A stretch of DNA of 64,000 nucleotides. Source: Liolophura sinensis (lineage: Eukaryota; Mollusca; Polyplacophora; Chitonida; Chitonidae). A model generated the notes under the pieces. The model did not search any database. It saw only the letters and a list, made by a program, of their open reading frames with translations, and had not been told where the DNA came from. The position numbers and the translations under genes are program-made. Each line of letters opens with the position of its first letter. Within the stretch, counting starts at the first letter, position 1. The stretch lies in the NCBI RefSeq assembly GCF_032854445.1, contig NC_088299.1, positions 10,969,608 through 11,033,607 on the forward strand. The letters run 5' to 3'. Of the stretch, positions 12,336-24,200 are shown in pieces.

Positions 12336-12594
12336 ACCATACTTGTAAGTGATCTGGATGCTTTGACTAGTTTTATGTAATATCTTTACAAAGGCCTTAA
12401 TTTGACAATTTCCACAGTCAATAAATTAGTTAGTATATATAATCATGTGTGATCCTGATGCTTTGCCCATGTAGTTTTACCTAGTATGACATAGTAGCCT
12501 AAAAAGGACTTTATTCCACTATCTAAATTAAGTTTAAGCTGTTTTTTACAAATAAGAAACGAAATTGTGGTTTAGTTATTTTAGTTACGTGAGC

Positions 12595-12597
<3 letters not shown>

Positions 12598-12662
<65 letters not shown>
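12598..12662. repeat. (AT)n microsatellite
   Basis: About 32 uninterrupted AT dinucleotides, in the intron of the unknown gene. Confidence 0.95.
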
Positions 12663-12664
<2 letters not shown>

Positions 12665-12980
12665 CTTAAACGATCGAGTGAGATGAATTTTAATTCAAAA
12701 AGAAACATACACTCAGAATTCTCTTTGCTAATCATTGTGCATGTATTCCTTTTTAAAAATTCAACGCAACCAGGTGAGATTTGCTCAGTTTGTTCCTCTT
12801 TGTAAACAGGGGCACAACACACCTTTTTCCAGCCTTTTTGTGTAGGGCCGCAATTTTGTGTTTTTACTATGCCAATTGCAGATTTCATCTTGGACAAATT
12901 GTTATTGGCACTGGCCCACTCGCCCCCACCAAAGATAAATATTGCACTCTAATATAGTATGTGTTTTTGTTACGGAACAG

Positions 12981-13549
12981 AAATCCCCTGCTCCTGGGGG
13001 CCATCAAGCCGGGAGATAATGGAGGATAGAGATAGTGTCCATTACTTCAAGGTGTACGGGACAAGGTCCGGACTTCACCTGCCAGACATTGCTGAGAAAC
13101 CCCCGGGACGCCATGGCATGAGGGGTCCCATCAACAAGCCCCTTCCCTTGAATACTTCAAACGACGAGCCACTCACTTTGCCGAGCATAAGCATCACCAA
13201 TGGCCCCGTGCCACGCCCACCTAGTGTGCCACGCCCACCAAGTGTGCCGCACTATCATTCGCCCCGATTGCTCGCTCTACAGCCGCCAGCCGCCAGGTCG
13301 CCACGCGACATCTCTGTCAAATCGCCGTGTGACATTTGCGACCCGGCTCGAGAGTACCGTGACAGCTACTTCCGTGACTACGATATGCCGGTGTTCGAGC
13401 CCCACCTGCCACCATTGCCGGTGTTACCTGTCTTGCATATCCCAAGTCCTCCTGGCGCAACGCTGATCCCAGAGCACGGCCGACGACCACCCCGGCACCT
13501 CCCTCCGCTACAGCTGCGGCGGGACATGCCCCACATGCCTGAAGAGTAA
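12981..13549 (+). CDS. unrecognised proline-rich protein, last coding exon
   Basis: The acceptor TACGGAACAG ends at 12980 and the exon starts with two bases that complete the codon left open by the exon at 10687-10933: G plus AA gives Glu. Spliced together from ATG 10726 the product is 258 residues. This exon supplies 189 residues, beginning IPCSWGPSSREIMEDRDS. Further on are Pro repeats (PRPPSVPRPPSVP), a small SPCDICD cluster, a Tyr/Arg/Asp patch (REYRDSYFRDYDM) and a long Pro/Leu tail (LPPLPVLPVLHIP), stopping at TAA 13547. There is no transmembrane segment and no enzyme motif. It looks like a largely disordered cytosolic tail or scaffold. An acceptor, matching phase and GC-rich codon use support a real exon. 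Confidence 0.65.
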
Positions 13550-13665
13550 AAGGAAGGGCGGGGAAGGGGGGGGGGGGAGGTGGGGGGGAGGTGAGGGAGG
13601 AGGGGGTTAGGGTAAGAAACGGGGTTAAGGCGTGGGTTAGGGTTTTTATTTAGGTATTTTGACTA
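13550..13665. repeat. G-rich tract with telomere-like motifs
   Basis: Immediately after the stop codon, about 55 bases are runs of 3-13 G interrupted by single A or T. Then come several GGTTAGGG and GGGGTTAGGG motifs (13604-13645). It has strong G-quadruplex potential on the coding strand, in what should be 3' UTR. Confidence 0.8.
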
Positions 13666-13740
13666 GTAGAAAATTAGAGGTATTAGCTTGTTAGTCTGGG
13701 GTGTGGGAGTTGAGGACAAGGAACTAGGAAGTTATGCTCC

Positions 13741-13880
13741 TTACATACATCAACACAAAACACACACTTACACAACACACTTCACTGACACACACACAAC
13801 AAACACCAACACAACATACATACACACGCAACACACGCACACTCAAGACACACGCACACAACCGACACACCGACACCACG
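13741..13880. repeat. ACAC-rich imperfect microsatellite
   Basis: A degenerate (CA)n tract with inserted A/T/G bases. The frames on both strands (HTHTT-type and CVCVC-type) are artefacts of it. Confidence 0.85.
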
Positions 13881-13959
13881 AACAAGACACCAGTGCGTTC
13901 TAAGTACAATGTAATTCACATTTACAGACACAAGACACACGGGATAAGCGTTTATTAGT

Positions 13960-15165
13960 AGGCACACATGCGGCTGGCATCTCACTGATGATGTATAGTG
14001 AGTCAAGTATTGTATTTGACACTAGTGTCTATCTTTTTAATCATTTAGCTAAACACCTCTTGTCGCTGATTTCTGATCTTTTCAATTTTAAAGCTATTTC
14101 TTACAAATTTCCATGGTATATTTCCATTCCATGCATGTTTTCGTGGTTCAAAATTTAGTTATCTTTCTGACAGACTGAAAAAGCGAGTAAGGCAGTTGAA
14201 AAAACTGCGTAAAAAACAGTAAATATTGGAATGGAGTGGTTTTAGATCAATGGGATTGAATATTAGACGGGGATGGTAGACATGGATGTGGGTGGTAGAT
14301 GGGAATGGGTAGAGTGTGATGGGAATTGTAGGAGGGGACACATGTGTGTGGGGATGGGGATAATTAAGGGTGGTAGATGGGTTGAAAATTTGGTTGGACG
14401 GAGGTCAGGAATTCGGGTGCTAAGTGGGAATGCTGGAATAGATGGGGAGTGGCGGATGGGCATAGATAAGATTTAAGATTTGGATTTTAATTTCTTGTCT
14501 GATATACTTTTATTACCAAAATTGGAAAAAAAAAAAAAAAAACAGCGCTGAGTTAATTTTCATCAGCGCACTGAATGACTTCGCCGAACCAGGCAGTATA
14601 CTTCCTTCTGAATCAGTTCCATGGAACACATCTTCATGGGATTCGCAAGGTACACCGGGATTAACCCAGTGACTTTACATATATAACTCTGTCAGGAAAT
14701 CTAGACGACTCCACCTTATATAAATATTATCAGTAAGACAGCTGCTGAATATCAGTGTAAGTATGGTCTGTTGATTAAGCTCTGGGTTTTTTTTATATTT
14801 TAATTCATACCTGTAAATCTGTTCTATTATGTATCTGTCTGGATTTAATCAATCAATATAAATGTTGGTATATTTATTATTATGATGGTATAATTATGCA
14901 AATCAGCTCGATACTGAAGCTTAATTTTTTTAAGGTATTCAATGCGCATACCATGAGTGTCTGGCACCGACCCGTTATGTAGTGTGATGGCCAGACACCA
15001 CAGCAACACATGCGATATATGAGGGCCTGTTATATCACCTCGAGTACGAATCAGTTATACCTGGAATCAAAAAGGCATGTTTGCCCAGCGCAACCAGGAA
15101 TTAACCATGGAATTTCTGAACTGTTTCAAACCCCAAAATGTGCACAGGACAAAAATATAAGTGAT
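13960..15165. other. gene-free stretch
   Basis: A purine-skewed, GATGGG-rich segment (14,225-14,460) and a poly-A run at about 14526-14541, otherwise AT-rich DNA. No exon was recognised. Confidence 0.5.
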
Positions 15166-15274
15166 ATTCTCTGGATATTCCCATAAGCAAAAATGCCTTT
15201 CAAATGGACTTTCAGACGCATGAGGAAAAGGAAATTACCACCGGATATTTCTTTACCGAAAATGACATTCTTAC

Positions 15275-15372
15275 TGGATATTCCCACAATAAAGGCGACA
15301 TTCCAACTATATATTCCCACAATGAAGGTGATATTTCAGCTGGATATTCCCACAATGAAAGTGACGTATTCA
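15275..15372. repeat. 33-bp tandem repeat leading into the 89-bp satellite
   Basis: Three copies at 33-bp spacing of a unit containing GGATATTCCCACAATGAA followed by a GTGAC/GGCGAC element. The third copy runs straight into the first 89-bp unit, and the element AATGAAAGTGACGTxTTC is shared by both arrays. Confidence 0.8.
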
Positions 15373-18300
15373 CCACGATCGAGGAGACAGACCTCGGTAC
15401 ACAAGCTTGTTTAAGACCTCAGCAGTGGTCTTGGTTCCCCAGTATAAAAGTGATGTGTTCTCCAGGATCAAATGAACTGACCTCGGAACACAGGATTGTT
15501 TAAACCTCAGCAATGGTCTTGGTTCCGCCGGATGAAAGTGTCGTGTTCAATAGGGTCGAAAGGACAGACCTGGGAACACAGGATTGTTCAGGACCTCAGC
15601 AATGGTCTTGGTTCCCCCGGATGAAAGTGATGTGTTTTCCAGTATTGAATGGACTGAGCTCGGAACACAGGATTGTTTAGGACTCAGGAGTTGTCTTGGT
15701 TTCCCCCGAATGAAAGTGATGTGTTCAACAGGGTCGAAGGGACTGGCCGTGGAACACAGGATTGTTCAGGACCTCAGCAGTGGTCTTGGTTCCCCCGACT
15801 GAAAGTGATGTTTCGTCCAGGGTCGAAAGGACTGAGCTCGGAACACAGGATTGTTTAGGACCCAGGAGTGGTCTTGGTTTCCCCCGAATGAAAGTGACGT
15901 GTTCAACAGGGTCGAAAGGGCTGACCTCGGAACACAGGATTGTTTAGGACCTCAGCAGTGGTCTTGGTTCCCCCGGATGAAAGTGACGTGTTCTACGGGG
16001 TCAAAGAAACTGACCTCGGAACACAGGGTTGTTTAGGACCTCAGTAGTAGTCTTGGTTCCCCCGGATGAAAGTGACGTGTTCTACGGGGTCGAAGGGACT
16101 GACCTAGGAACACAGGATTGTTTAGGACCCAGGAGTGGTCTTGGTTTCCCCCGACTGAAAGCGATGTGTTCTCCAGGGTTGAAAGGACTGACCTCGGAAC
16201 ACAGGATTGTTTAGGACCTCAGCAGTGGTCTTGGTTCTCCCGACTGAAAGTGATGTGTTGTCCAGGGTCGAAAGGACTGACCTCGGAACACAGGAATGTT
16301 TAGGACCTCAGCAGTGGTCTTGGTTCCCCCGACTGAAAGTGACGTATTCTACAGGGTCGAAGGAACTGACCTCGGAACACAGGGTTGTATAGGACCTCAG
16401 TAGTGGTCTTGGTTCCCCCGGATGAAAGTGACGTGTTCTATGGGGTCGAAGGAACTGACCTCGGAACACAAGATTGTTTAGGACCCAGGAGTGGTCTTGG
16501 TTTCCCCCGAATGAAAGCGATGTGTTCTCCAGGGTCGAAGGGACTGGCCTCGGAACACAGGATTGTTTCGGACCTCAGCATTGGTCTTGGTTCTCCCGAC
16601 TGAAAGTGATGTGTCGTCCAGGGTCGAAGGAACTGACCTCGGAACACAGGATTGTTTAGGACCTCAGCAGTGGTCTTGGTTTCCCCCGAATGAAAGTGAC
16701 GCGTTCAAGAGGGTCGACGGAACTGACCTCGGAACACAGGGTTGTATAGGACCTCAGTAGTGGTCTTGGTTCCCCCAGATGAAAGTGACGTGTTCTACGG
16801 GGTCGAAGGGACTGACCTCGGAACACAGGGTTGTTTAGGACCTCAGCAGTGGTCTTGGTTCCCCCCGAATGAAAGTGACGTGTTCTACGGGGTCGAAGGA
16901 ACTGACCTCGGAACACAGGATTGTTTAGGACCTCAGCAGTGGTCTTGGTTCCCCCGAATGAAAGTGACGTGTTCTACGGGGTCGAAGGAACTGACCTCGG
17001 AACACAGGATTGTTTAGGACCTCAGCAGTGGTCTTGGTTCCCCCGAATGAAAGTGATGTGTTCTCCAGGGTCGAAAGGGCTGACCTCGGAACACAGGATT
17101 GTTTAGGACCTCAGCAATGGTCTTGGTTCTCCCGACTGAAAGTGACGTGTTCTCCAGGATCGAGTGGACTGACCTCGGAACACAGGATTGTTTAGCACCT
17201 CAGTAGTGGTCGTGGTTCCCCCCTAATGAAAGTGACGTGTTCAACAGGGTCGAAGGAACTGAGCTCGGAACACAGGATTGTTCAGGACTTCAGCAGTGGT
17301 TTTGGTTTCCCCCGAATGAAAGTGACGTGTTTTCCAGGATCGAAGGAACTGACCTTGGAACACAGGATTGTTTAGGACCTCAGCATTGGTATTGGTTCTC
17401 CCGAATAAAAGTGACGTGTTCTCCAGGATTGAAGGAACTGACCTCGAAACACGGGATTGTTTAGGACCTCAGCATTGGTCTTGGTTCCCCGTATGAAAGT
17501 AATGTGTTCAACAGGGCCAAAGGGTCTGGCCTCGGAACACAGGATTGTTTAAGACCTCAGCAGTGGTCTTGGTTCCCCTGAATGAAAGTGACGTGTTCTA
17601 CAGGGTCGAAAGGACTGACCTCGGAAAACAGGATTGTTTAGGACCTCAGCAGTGGTCTTGGTTCTCCCGGATGAAAGTGATGTGTTCTCCAGGATTGAAA
17701 GGACTGACCTCGGAACACAGGATTGTTTAGGACCTCAGCATTGGTCTTGGTTCCCCCCGAATGAAAGTGATGTGTTCTCCAGGGTCGAAAGGTCTGACCT
17801 CGAAACACAGGATTGTTTAGGATCTCAGCAGTGGTCTTGGTTCCTTCGAATGAAAGTGACGTGTTCTCCAGGATCGAGTGGACTGACCTCGGAACACAGG
17901 ATTGTTTAGGACCTCAGTAGTGGTCTTGGTTCCCCCCGAATGAAAGTGACGTGTTCAACAGGGTCGAAGGAACTGACTTCAGAACACAGGATTGTTTAAG
18001 ACCTCAGCAGTGGTCTTGGTTTCCCCCGAATGAAAGTGACGTGTTCAACAAGGTCGAAGGAACTGACTTTGGAACACAGGATTGTTTTAGAACCTCAGCA
18101 TTGGTCTTGGTGAAAGTGACGTGTTCTCCAGGATTGAAGGAACTGACCTCGGAACACAGGATTGTTTAGGACCTCAGCATTGGTCTTGGTTCCCCCGTAT
18201 GAAAGTAATGTGTTCAACAGGGCCAAAGGGACTGGCCTCGGAACACAGGATTGTTTAAGACCTCAGCAGTGGTCTTGGTTCCCCCGACTGAAAGTGGTGT

Positions 18301-18890
18301 GTTCTACAGGGTCGAAGGAACTGACCTCGGAACACAGGATTGTTTAGGACCTCAGCATTGGTCTTGGTTCCCCCCGAATGATAGAGACGTGTTCAACAGG
18401 GTCGAAGAAACTGACCTCGGAACACAGGATTGTTTAAGATCCCAGCAGTGGTCTTGGCTCCCTCGTGTGAAAGTGATGTGTCGTCCAGGGTCGAAGAGAC
18501 TGACCTTGGAACACAGGATTGTTCAGGACCTCAGCAGTGGTTTTGGTTTCCCCGAATGAAAGTGACGTGTTCAGCAGCGTCGAAGGAACTGACCTAGGAA
18601 CACAGGATTGTTTAGGACCTCAACATTGGTCTTGGTTTCCCCCGAATGGAAGTAATGTGTTCTCCAGGATCGAGTGGACTGACCTCGGAACACAGGATTG
18701 TTTAGGATCTCAGCAGTGGTCTTGGTTCCCCCCGAATGATAGAGACGTGCTCAACAGGGTCGAAGGAACTGCCCTCGAAACACAGGATTGTTTAAGAACC
18801 CAGCAGTGGATTTGGTTCCCCCTTGTGAAAGTTATGTGTTCTCAAGGACAGAATGGACTGACCTCGGAACACAGGATTGTTCAAGACTGA
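15373..18890. repeat. 89-bp satellite, about 39 copies
   Basis: Consecutive units begin GACCTCGGAACACAGGATTG, continue TTAGGACCTCAGCAGTGGTC and TTGGTTCCCCCGAATGAAAG, and end TGACGTGTTCTCCAGGGTCG. The period is 89 bp, with a few shortened copies such as the one near 18,110. Units differ by recurrent point variants (CAGCAGTGG or CAGTAGTGG; TTCTCC, TTCTAC or TTCAAC) shared by scattered copies, as expected from unequal exchange. Since 89 is not a multiple of 3, many 61-codon frames appear at 89-bp offsets; none is a gene. Intergenic, between the unknown gene and REV7. Confidence 0.95.
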
Positions 18891-19849
18891 ATAGAGGACA
18901 TTTGAAGACTTCGAGTAGAGTCTTTATATCTCACCAATGAAGACCTGAACGAGGTGCTAGGTACACCCGTACTGAGAGTGACTTTTTACTCAGGAAGTGA
19001 CATCAGAAAGCATGACTTTCCACAAACCTTATCTTAATATACCTATATGGTCTACATCTGACATACTGATGCAGGGACTTCACATGGTACTGAAACATAT
19101 GCTGAATGCCTTTTTGAAGATTAAGGCCTACATAGTCGCATGTGACAGCCGCAGAAATGCAGAATACTTATTTTATAATTATAAATATATATATGCGTTG
19201 TTAAATGTTTTGGCATGTTGTTAAATAGTTCAATTAGTAGAAGTAGTTAAATAGTTATAGTTAAATTCAGCCGCTCAAAACGTTTAAAAGTTCGAAGTGC
19301 ATAATTGTATATATTTACCCAGAGCAGAACAATAGACCATACACTATTTATACCTAATTTACGCTTAGTCTTTACTTATTTGATGTATGAGATATTAAAT
19401 AAAATGGCTAAAATTGAATGATTCTTCAAAGGGTTTTTGATATGGTTAGATGGACTGGCTACTTTCAAAAAATAATCTGCTGTCTGGGTAATGCTAGATT
19501 GTGTCCGGTTTTGGCAGTAGAATATTCTGTCACATCAGCAGATTATACTGTGTAGTATAGCACACGTATTTCATTCGAAAGAGAGATTGTATTAGACTAA
19601 CGGGATATTACTGGTATGTTGAATATGACACAGTATTATGTTACCATAACAGAATACATTCAGCATCACTCAGACAACAGACCATCTGTTAAAATTAAAA
19701 GATTATTTTCTTTAGAGTAACTGACCGACCGATTGAGATTAATGCTGTATGCGATATACGAATTGACTTATGCTACAATAGTATCGAGTTAATTTCTCTC
19801 TGTTGGATGCATTTTGGAAGTACTGCGTATCTGTCTCGCTGCAGCCGAT

Positions 19850-20000
19850 TGACTTCAAACCAACCAGACCGAAGGTTCCATTTTCACTTGGATTCCGCAG
19901 CGGCTTTAGGTAAGGAGGTTTGTCAGTTACCTGGCGAAAAGCGGTGATTTCCCAAGGGCTCTCCGGTTTCTTCCGTTCTTAAACCGCATCTGTGAAAAAT
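19850..20000 (+). repeat. SINE family B fragment
   Basis: GAGGTTTGTCAGTTACCTGG and GGGCTCTCCGGTTTCTTCCG match the family B body at 28640-28710. Head and tail are eroded. Confidence 0.5.
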
Positions 20001-20099
20001 GATTCTGTATGGAATTAACGCGCAATGAAAGGAACAAATAGTTGTAAATGTAACGATGGTAGGCCTATATACGAAGTGTTGGTATACGATGATCATGCA

Positions 20100-20285
20100 T
20101 TGCTTTTAACCACTGTTGCGTCGGATGCTACAATGGTACCATGACGGCCATGTTTATACTTTTCCGAGATCGTGGGTTTCCTTCGGGCTCTGCCCCTTTT
20201 CCTCTCGCCATAATTATGGCTGCCGTTGTATAATTTAAATATTCCTGAGTGCGGTGTAAAACACCACGCGATGAAATAAATAAAT
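20100..20285 (+). repeat. SINE family A, degraded
   Basis: GATCGTGGGTTTCCTTCGGG, CCATAATTATGGCTGCCGTT and ATTCCTGAGTGCGGTGTAAA match the 3' half of family A. Short (AAAT) tail. Confidence 0.65.
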
Positions 20286-20689
20286 ATTATCCAGTTTCAT
20301 ATCATTTTACCTCAGAGTGTTAGTGAGATACCTATGAACAGAAATACATTACATGATTTCTACTTTGCATGAGCTGCTTTGCCTGGTTTCCTCCATCTTT
20401 ATACTGGACGCCAGGTGTATTTTACAGGCTATTTGTGAAATGAATCCTAAAACATTCATATAAAGTCACGGTACCAGAACTGTTAACACATTTTTATGGA
20501 AATTTCCGTATAAATTTATCTTCATTTATATGTATATATTTTGGTAAAAAAAAAAACGAAAAATAGAATCAGCTTTAAGTTTAGCATTAATTAATTATAA
20601 GGCCTATAGAGCAGCTCATTTTCATCTAGAGACACTTTCATTATCGACAGTGACACGAAACATGCAATCAGCTACATTGTGGAATGTTC

Positions 20690-20860
20690 ATCGTCTAATT
20701 TATAACACCATTGCGGTCGCTATGAGTTTCAATCCAACGCATGCTGGTATCCTTTCCGGATGTAGGTGGAAAGTCTGGCAGCAACCAGAAATATTCTTGA
20801 GTACGGTGCAAAGCACCAATCTAATAAATAAACAAATAAATAAACAAATAAATCTAATTC
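20690..20860 (+). repeat. SINE family A with internal deletion
   Basis: TTGCGGTCGCTATGAGTTTC (box B region) through AGTCTGGCAGCAACC, then directly AGAAATATTCTTGAGTACGG. About 60 bp of the usual body is absent. It ends in an (AAATAAAC)n tail. Confidence 0.7.
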
Positions 20861-21121
20861 ATAAGATATAATGGGGTATCAACCCACGAGTAAAATATTA
20901 TAAAGCTTGAATAATATTCACAATCTGTAAGTAAACTGTTATTTTAACACTTTTATCCTTACTTAAGATGTACACAGTCTAGGTATAACAACGAATTTAC
21001 TGGCGAAAATTAAGTGATGCCACTCTGGGTTTCGAGCCAACGACCTCACAGTCAGACAGCTAATAGCGAGAAATACAAACGAACCATCCGGGACCATTCG
21101 GCCATCGGGCTAGCCACACTA

Positions 21122-21201
21122 GGTTATCTCCCTTCCGTCAACAGTCGATTTGCAGACGACGGTTTCATTTCGGGACATGTCGTTTTTATGACCATTCTAC
21201 T
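21122..21201 (+). promoter_or_regulatory. REV7 proximal promoter / 5' UTR
   Basis: GGTTATCTCCCTTCC at 21122-21136 sits 66 bp before the proposed start codon. The same 15-mer recurs in REV7 intron 2 at 23613-23627, and its 13-base core is present inverted at 8457-8469. Its role is unknown. Confidence 0.35.
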
Positions 21202-21235
21202 ATGGCGGAGAACGACACTTTCTGCTCAACACGAG
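21202..21235 (+). CDS. MAD2L2: REV7 exon 1 (proposed)
   Basis: ATG with A at -3 and G at +4, encoding MAENDTFCSTR plus one base, then donor CGAG|GTGTGT. It was chosen because its phase (1) is what exon 2 needs and because the resulting N-terminus is only two residues shorter than human REV7. There is no homology in the 11 residues themselves, so another upstream exon could be used. Confidence 0.5.
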
Positions 21236-24200
21236 GTGTGTATTGTTATTTGAGTTGACGACTTTATTTTAACGACCAATCAGTTGTCAGTCTTACATAT
21301 TTATTATTTATTAATTATGAAAGGTGCGTCAGGGAACAAACAACAACAACAACAACATACTAGGCATGCTGTATCATATGAGGTGTGATTTTGTTCGGGA
21401 ATTGGTAAGACAAGGTTGATGCTTTTGTTGGACGCTGACCCACTTCTCAGATGTTTATTATGAAGAGCAGATACAAAGTTGATGCTTACGTTGGACGTTG
21501 ACCCAATTCTCAGATATTTATTGTAAAAAGCAGATACAAAGTTGATGCTTATGTTGGACGCTGACCCACTTCTCATGTTTATTATGAAGAGCAGATTCTT
21601 CAGTGAATTGATGTGTATCCATCTACCAGTGCACCGCGTAACAGCAAATTAATAAATTAATTACTAAATTTATTTTTACAGCAGCCTTTTCTTATTTTCA
21701 ACAATTTCTGATATTTACCTGCCCCTGAATTTGTTGAAAATAGACCTCAGCGTTTAATTTAAATGAACTACCTTTTGTTCAGAATTGTACTAGCCTACAG
21801 GTTCTCTTTGTCAATTGACACTATAGGGCCTATGGGAGACACAAGTTCATGGGAGTTTCTCCAAAGGTGGGGTTAGAAAACGCTACGCTCGCCCAGTGCT
21901 CATGCGTGAAGGCCGTGTACCATTAGGGTTTTAACCCCAACTTCTGTTATTACAACAGCGCCCCCACTCAGAACTCCCGTGAACTCGTGTCTCCCACAGG
22001 CCCTGTAAAATCTACAGTTGTGGCACAGTGTATTTACTTGGCTTCGCTGTCAGTATTAGGTGATATTGCTTGTATGAATTGATCCATACAGTGTCAGTAT
22101 ACTGTGACAGTATATTTTGGTGGTGGAGGGGAGTGTGTGTGTGGGGGGGTGGGGGGGTGGGGCGTGGGATGGGGAGGGTTGCTGGGTATGTCCGGGGGCG
22201 GGGGCTGGGGCTGGGGCTGGGGCTGGGGCTCCATGGCTTAGGTGGTTACCATGCCAGCCTAGTGCAGTGTGACCCAGGAGCCTCTTACCAATGTGATCAC
22301 TGTGAGTTCATCTCATGCTTGCTTCCTCTCCAGCAATATGTGAGAAGGTTGGCCAGCAAAGTGCTGATGGTTGTGGGTTTCCCCCAGGTTCTGCCCAGTT
22401 TCCTCCCACTATAATGCTAGTCCCCATCGTAAAAGTTAAATATTCTTGTAACACCAATCAAGTAAATAATTCCAGTTCATTTCAGTGAGGCAGCACAATA
22501 GTTTATATGTTATCTTCTCGTAGGCCCTACGGCAAGGAGACTACATAACCAAAATAAAGTTCAAATTAAACACTGTGAAGCTAACAAACCAAGTAAAGGA
22601 TTTGATCAGCATTTCAGGAGTATCTGTCAGTTTGTGCTATTGATCTAACAGGCAAGAAGTTCAGTCTTGCAACTGCGTTGAAATCACGTCTTCTGCCACC
22701 ATTAGTTTATGAGAGCTCCGCTTGTCTTGCCTCAACACGTGCAAACTTAGTGCGTTTCCTGAAATGCCTAATTGGCTTATTCAGTGTCTGCTGTTTCAAA
22801 GTACTGACAATAGTAGAAAGCTTCTTATGTACCACATGATTTCTCAATTCTCATAGACTTCTTGTGCCCGACTTCAACTTGAATGACTGATAAATCACAT
22901 ATTTTGTTATTTCAGTTGCTGCTGACATCATGTGTGAATTCATGGAGGTAGCCATACACACTGTCCTCTATATGAGGGGAATATATCCAAGCAGGGTGTT
23001 CTCCAAACGCAAGAAATACAATGTTCCAGTGCAGGTAATGGAACAAATGAACATGATAAAACTCTAAGTGTGTATTTTGTTGGTGTTAGTAAAGTGTGTG
23101 GGGCTTTTGATGACAATAAGCAATTTATGCCGCTTGTAGGGCCATTTGTGAAGTCTTTGGCACAAACACAGGTGATTTGCACAGGGCACCCTAGGCTCAT
23201 TTAAAACTGATTGCCACTGGTTGAATGGAAAAGGATTGGTGTATATTCAGTCAAATAAATAAATAAACTATTGGTGTAAATAGTGTGTGCTTGTCTGATT
23301 TTCGTATTAATTTAGTCAAGAAGCAATATTATTCAGAAAATTGATAAACCTGTGTTTAGTAATGTTTTAAGACATGTAAGGCCTTCGGTCCTGGAAGAAC
23401 ATGTGCAACAGATCCACTGTTTGAGTAATAAGCCGAGTTGACACTTCAGGAGTCCCACGAGTTCACGCGGATATGGACGAGACAAGGAGGTGCAAACTAA
23501 TGCAGCTAAAAAGTGAGACTTTACAATACTTGCTACACTGAATACACATGTCGGATTTGCGCCGTTAGCAGCTGCAATAAAATCACGCCTTTCAGCATGC
23601 TGTGCTGTGGAGGGTTATCTCCCTTCCATTATGGGTGCACTATAACTCTTCATGTTCAACATGTATTTTGTTTAATTTTCTACAGATCTGCCAACATCCA
23701 GATGTCCTTAAATATGTGGAAAACATTGTTGAGGGAATGAAGTGTTTACTCTCAGAGAATGAAATGGAGAAGGTCGTTATCGTTGTGACGGGAGAGAAAC
23801 AGAAACCACTGGAGAGATTTGTCTTTGACATAGCACCTTCAGGTCAAGCTGGTACACAGTATGTATTGTTTGGTAGAGTAAGATCCTTATATGTGCACTG
23901 TGGTTCTCTGTGTAGAGAAATTCCCAAATTATGGTTTTCTTATTTTGGGCTGTCTAAGATCTTTAAATATATATTTGTTTACATAATTCTGATTGCCCAC
24001 TAAAATATACCCTATCCAAATGTTTTATTGAGTGTTTCTTCAGAAAAGGTTTTTTTTTTTTCGATTCAAGTGCAGTTTGTTTATGAGTGCAAAATTTTAT
24101 TTGAAAGGTGAAAAAAAAAAACAATCACACCCAACACAACCTAATTTTTCAGATAGATAGGGCTAAATTTAAGAAACAAATTCCAGCTTCGGTCGGTTAT

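Larger units (their letters stand above)
18900..21130. other. gene-free stretch with SINE remnants
   Basis: AT-rich DNA upstream of REV7. It contains a family B fragment (about 19850-20000) and family A fragments (about 20100-20285 and 20690-20855). No exon was recognised. Confidence 0.5.
21236..22915 (+). other. REV7 intron 1
   Basis: Contains a 63-bp triplication (21411-21600), a G-rich tract (22118-22232) and a family A SINE (22229-22470). The rest is AT-rich without exons. Confidence 0.5.

Noticed and set aside
14263-14476. Coding exon in the GATGGG-rich segment
   Set aside because: Low-complexity purine-skewed DNA with frames open on both strands, no splice sites and no domain.
15584-18890. 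Dozens of similar 61-123-codon frames, MFRTSAVVLVPP-like, as a protein family
   Set aside because: They are spaced at multiples of 89 bp and come from all three frames of the satellite. No splice signals; each frame ends after about two units.
23832-23853. Alternative exon 3 donors at TTCAG|GTCAAG and GCTG|GTACAC
   Set aside because: Both give phase 1, while exon 4 needs phase 2. They would shorten the loop relative to human REV7; GTATGT at 23859 fits both phase and length.
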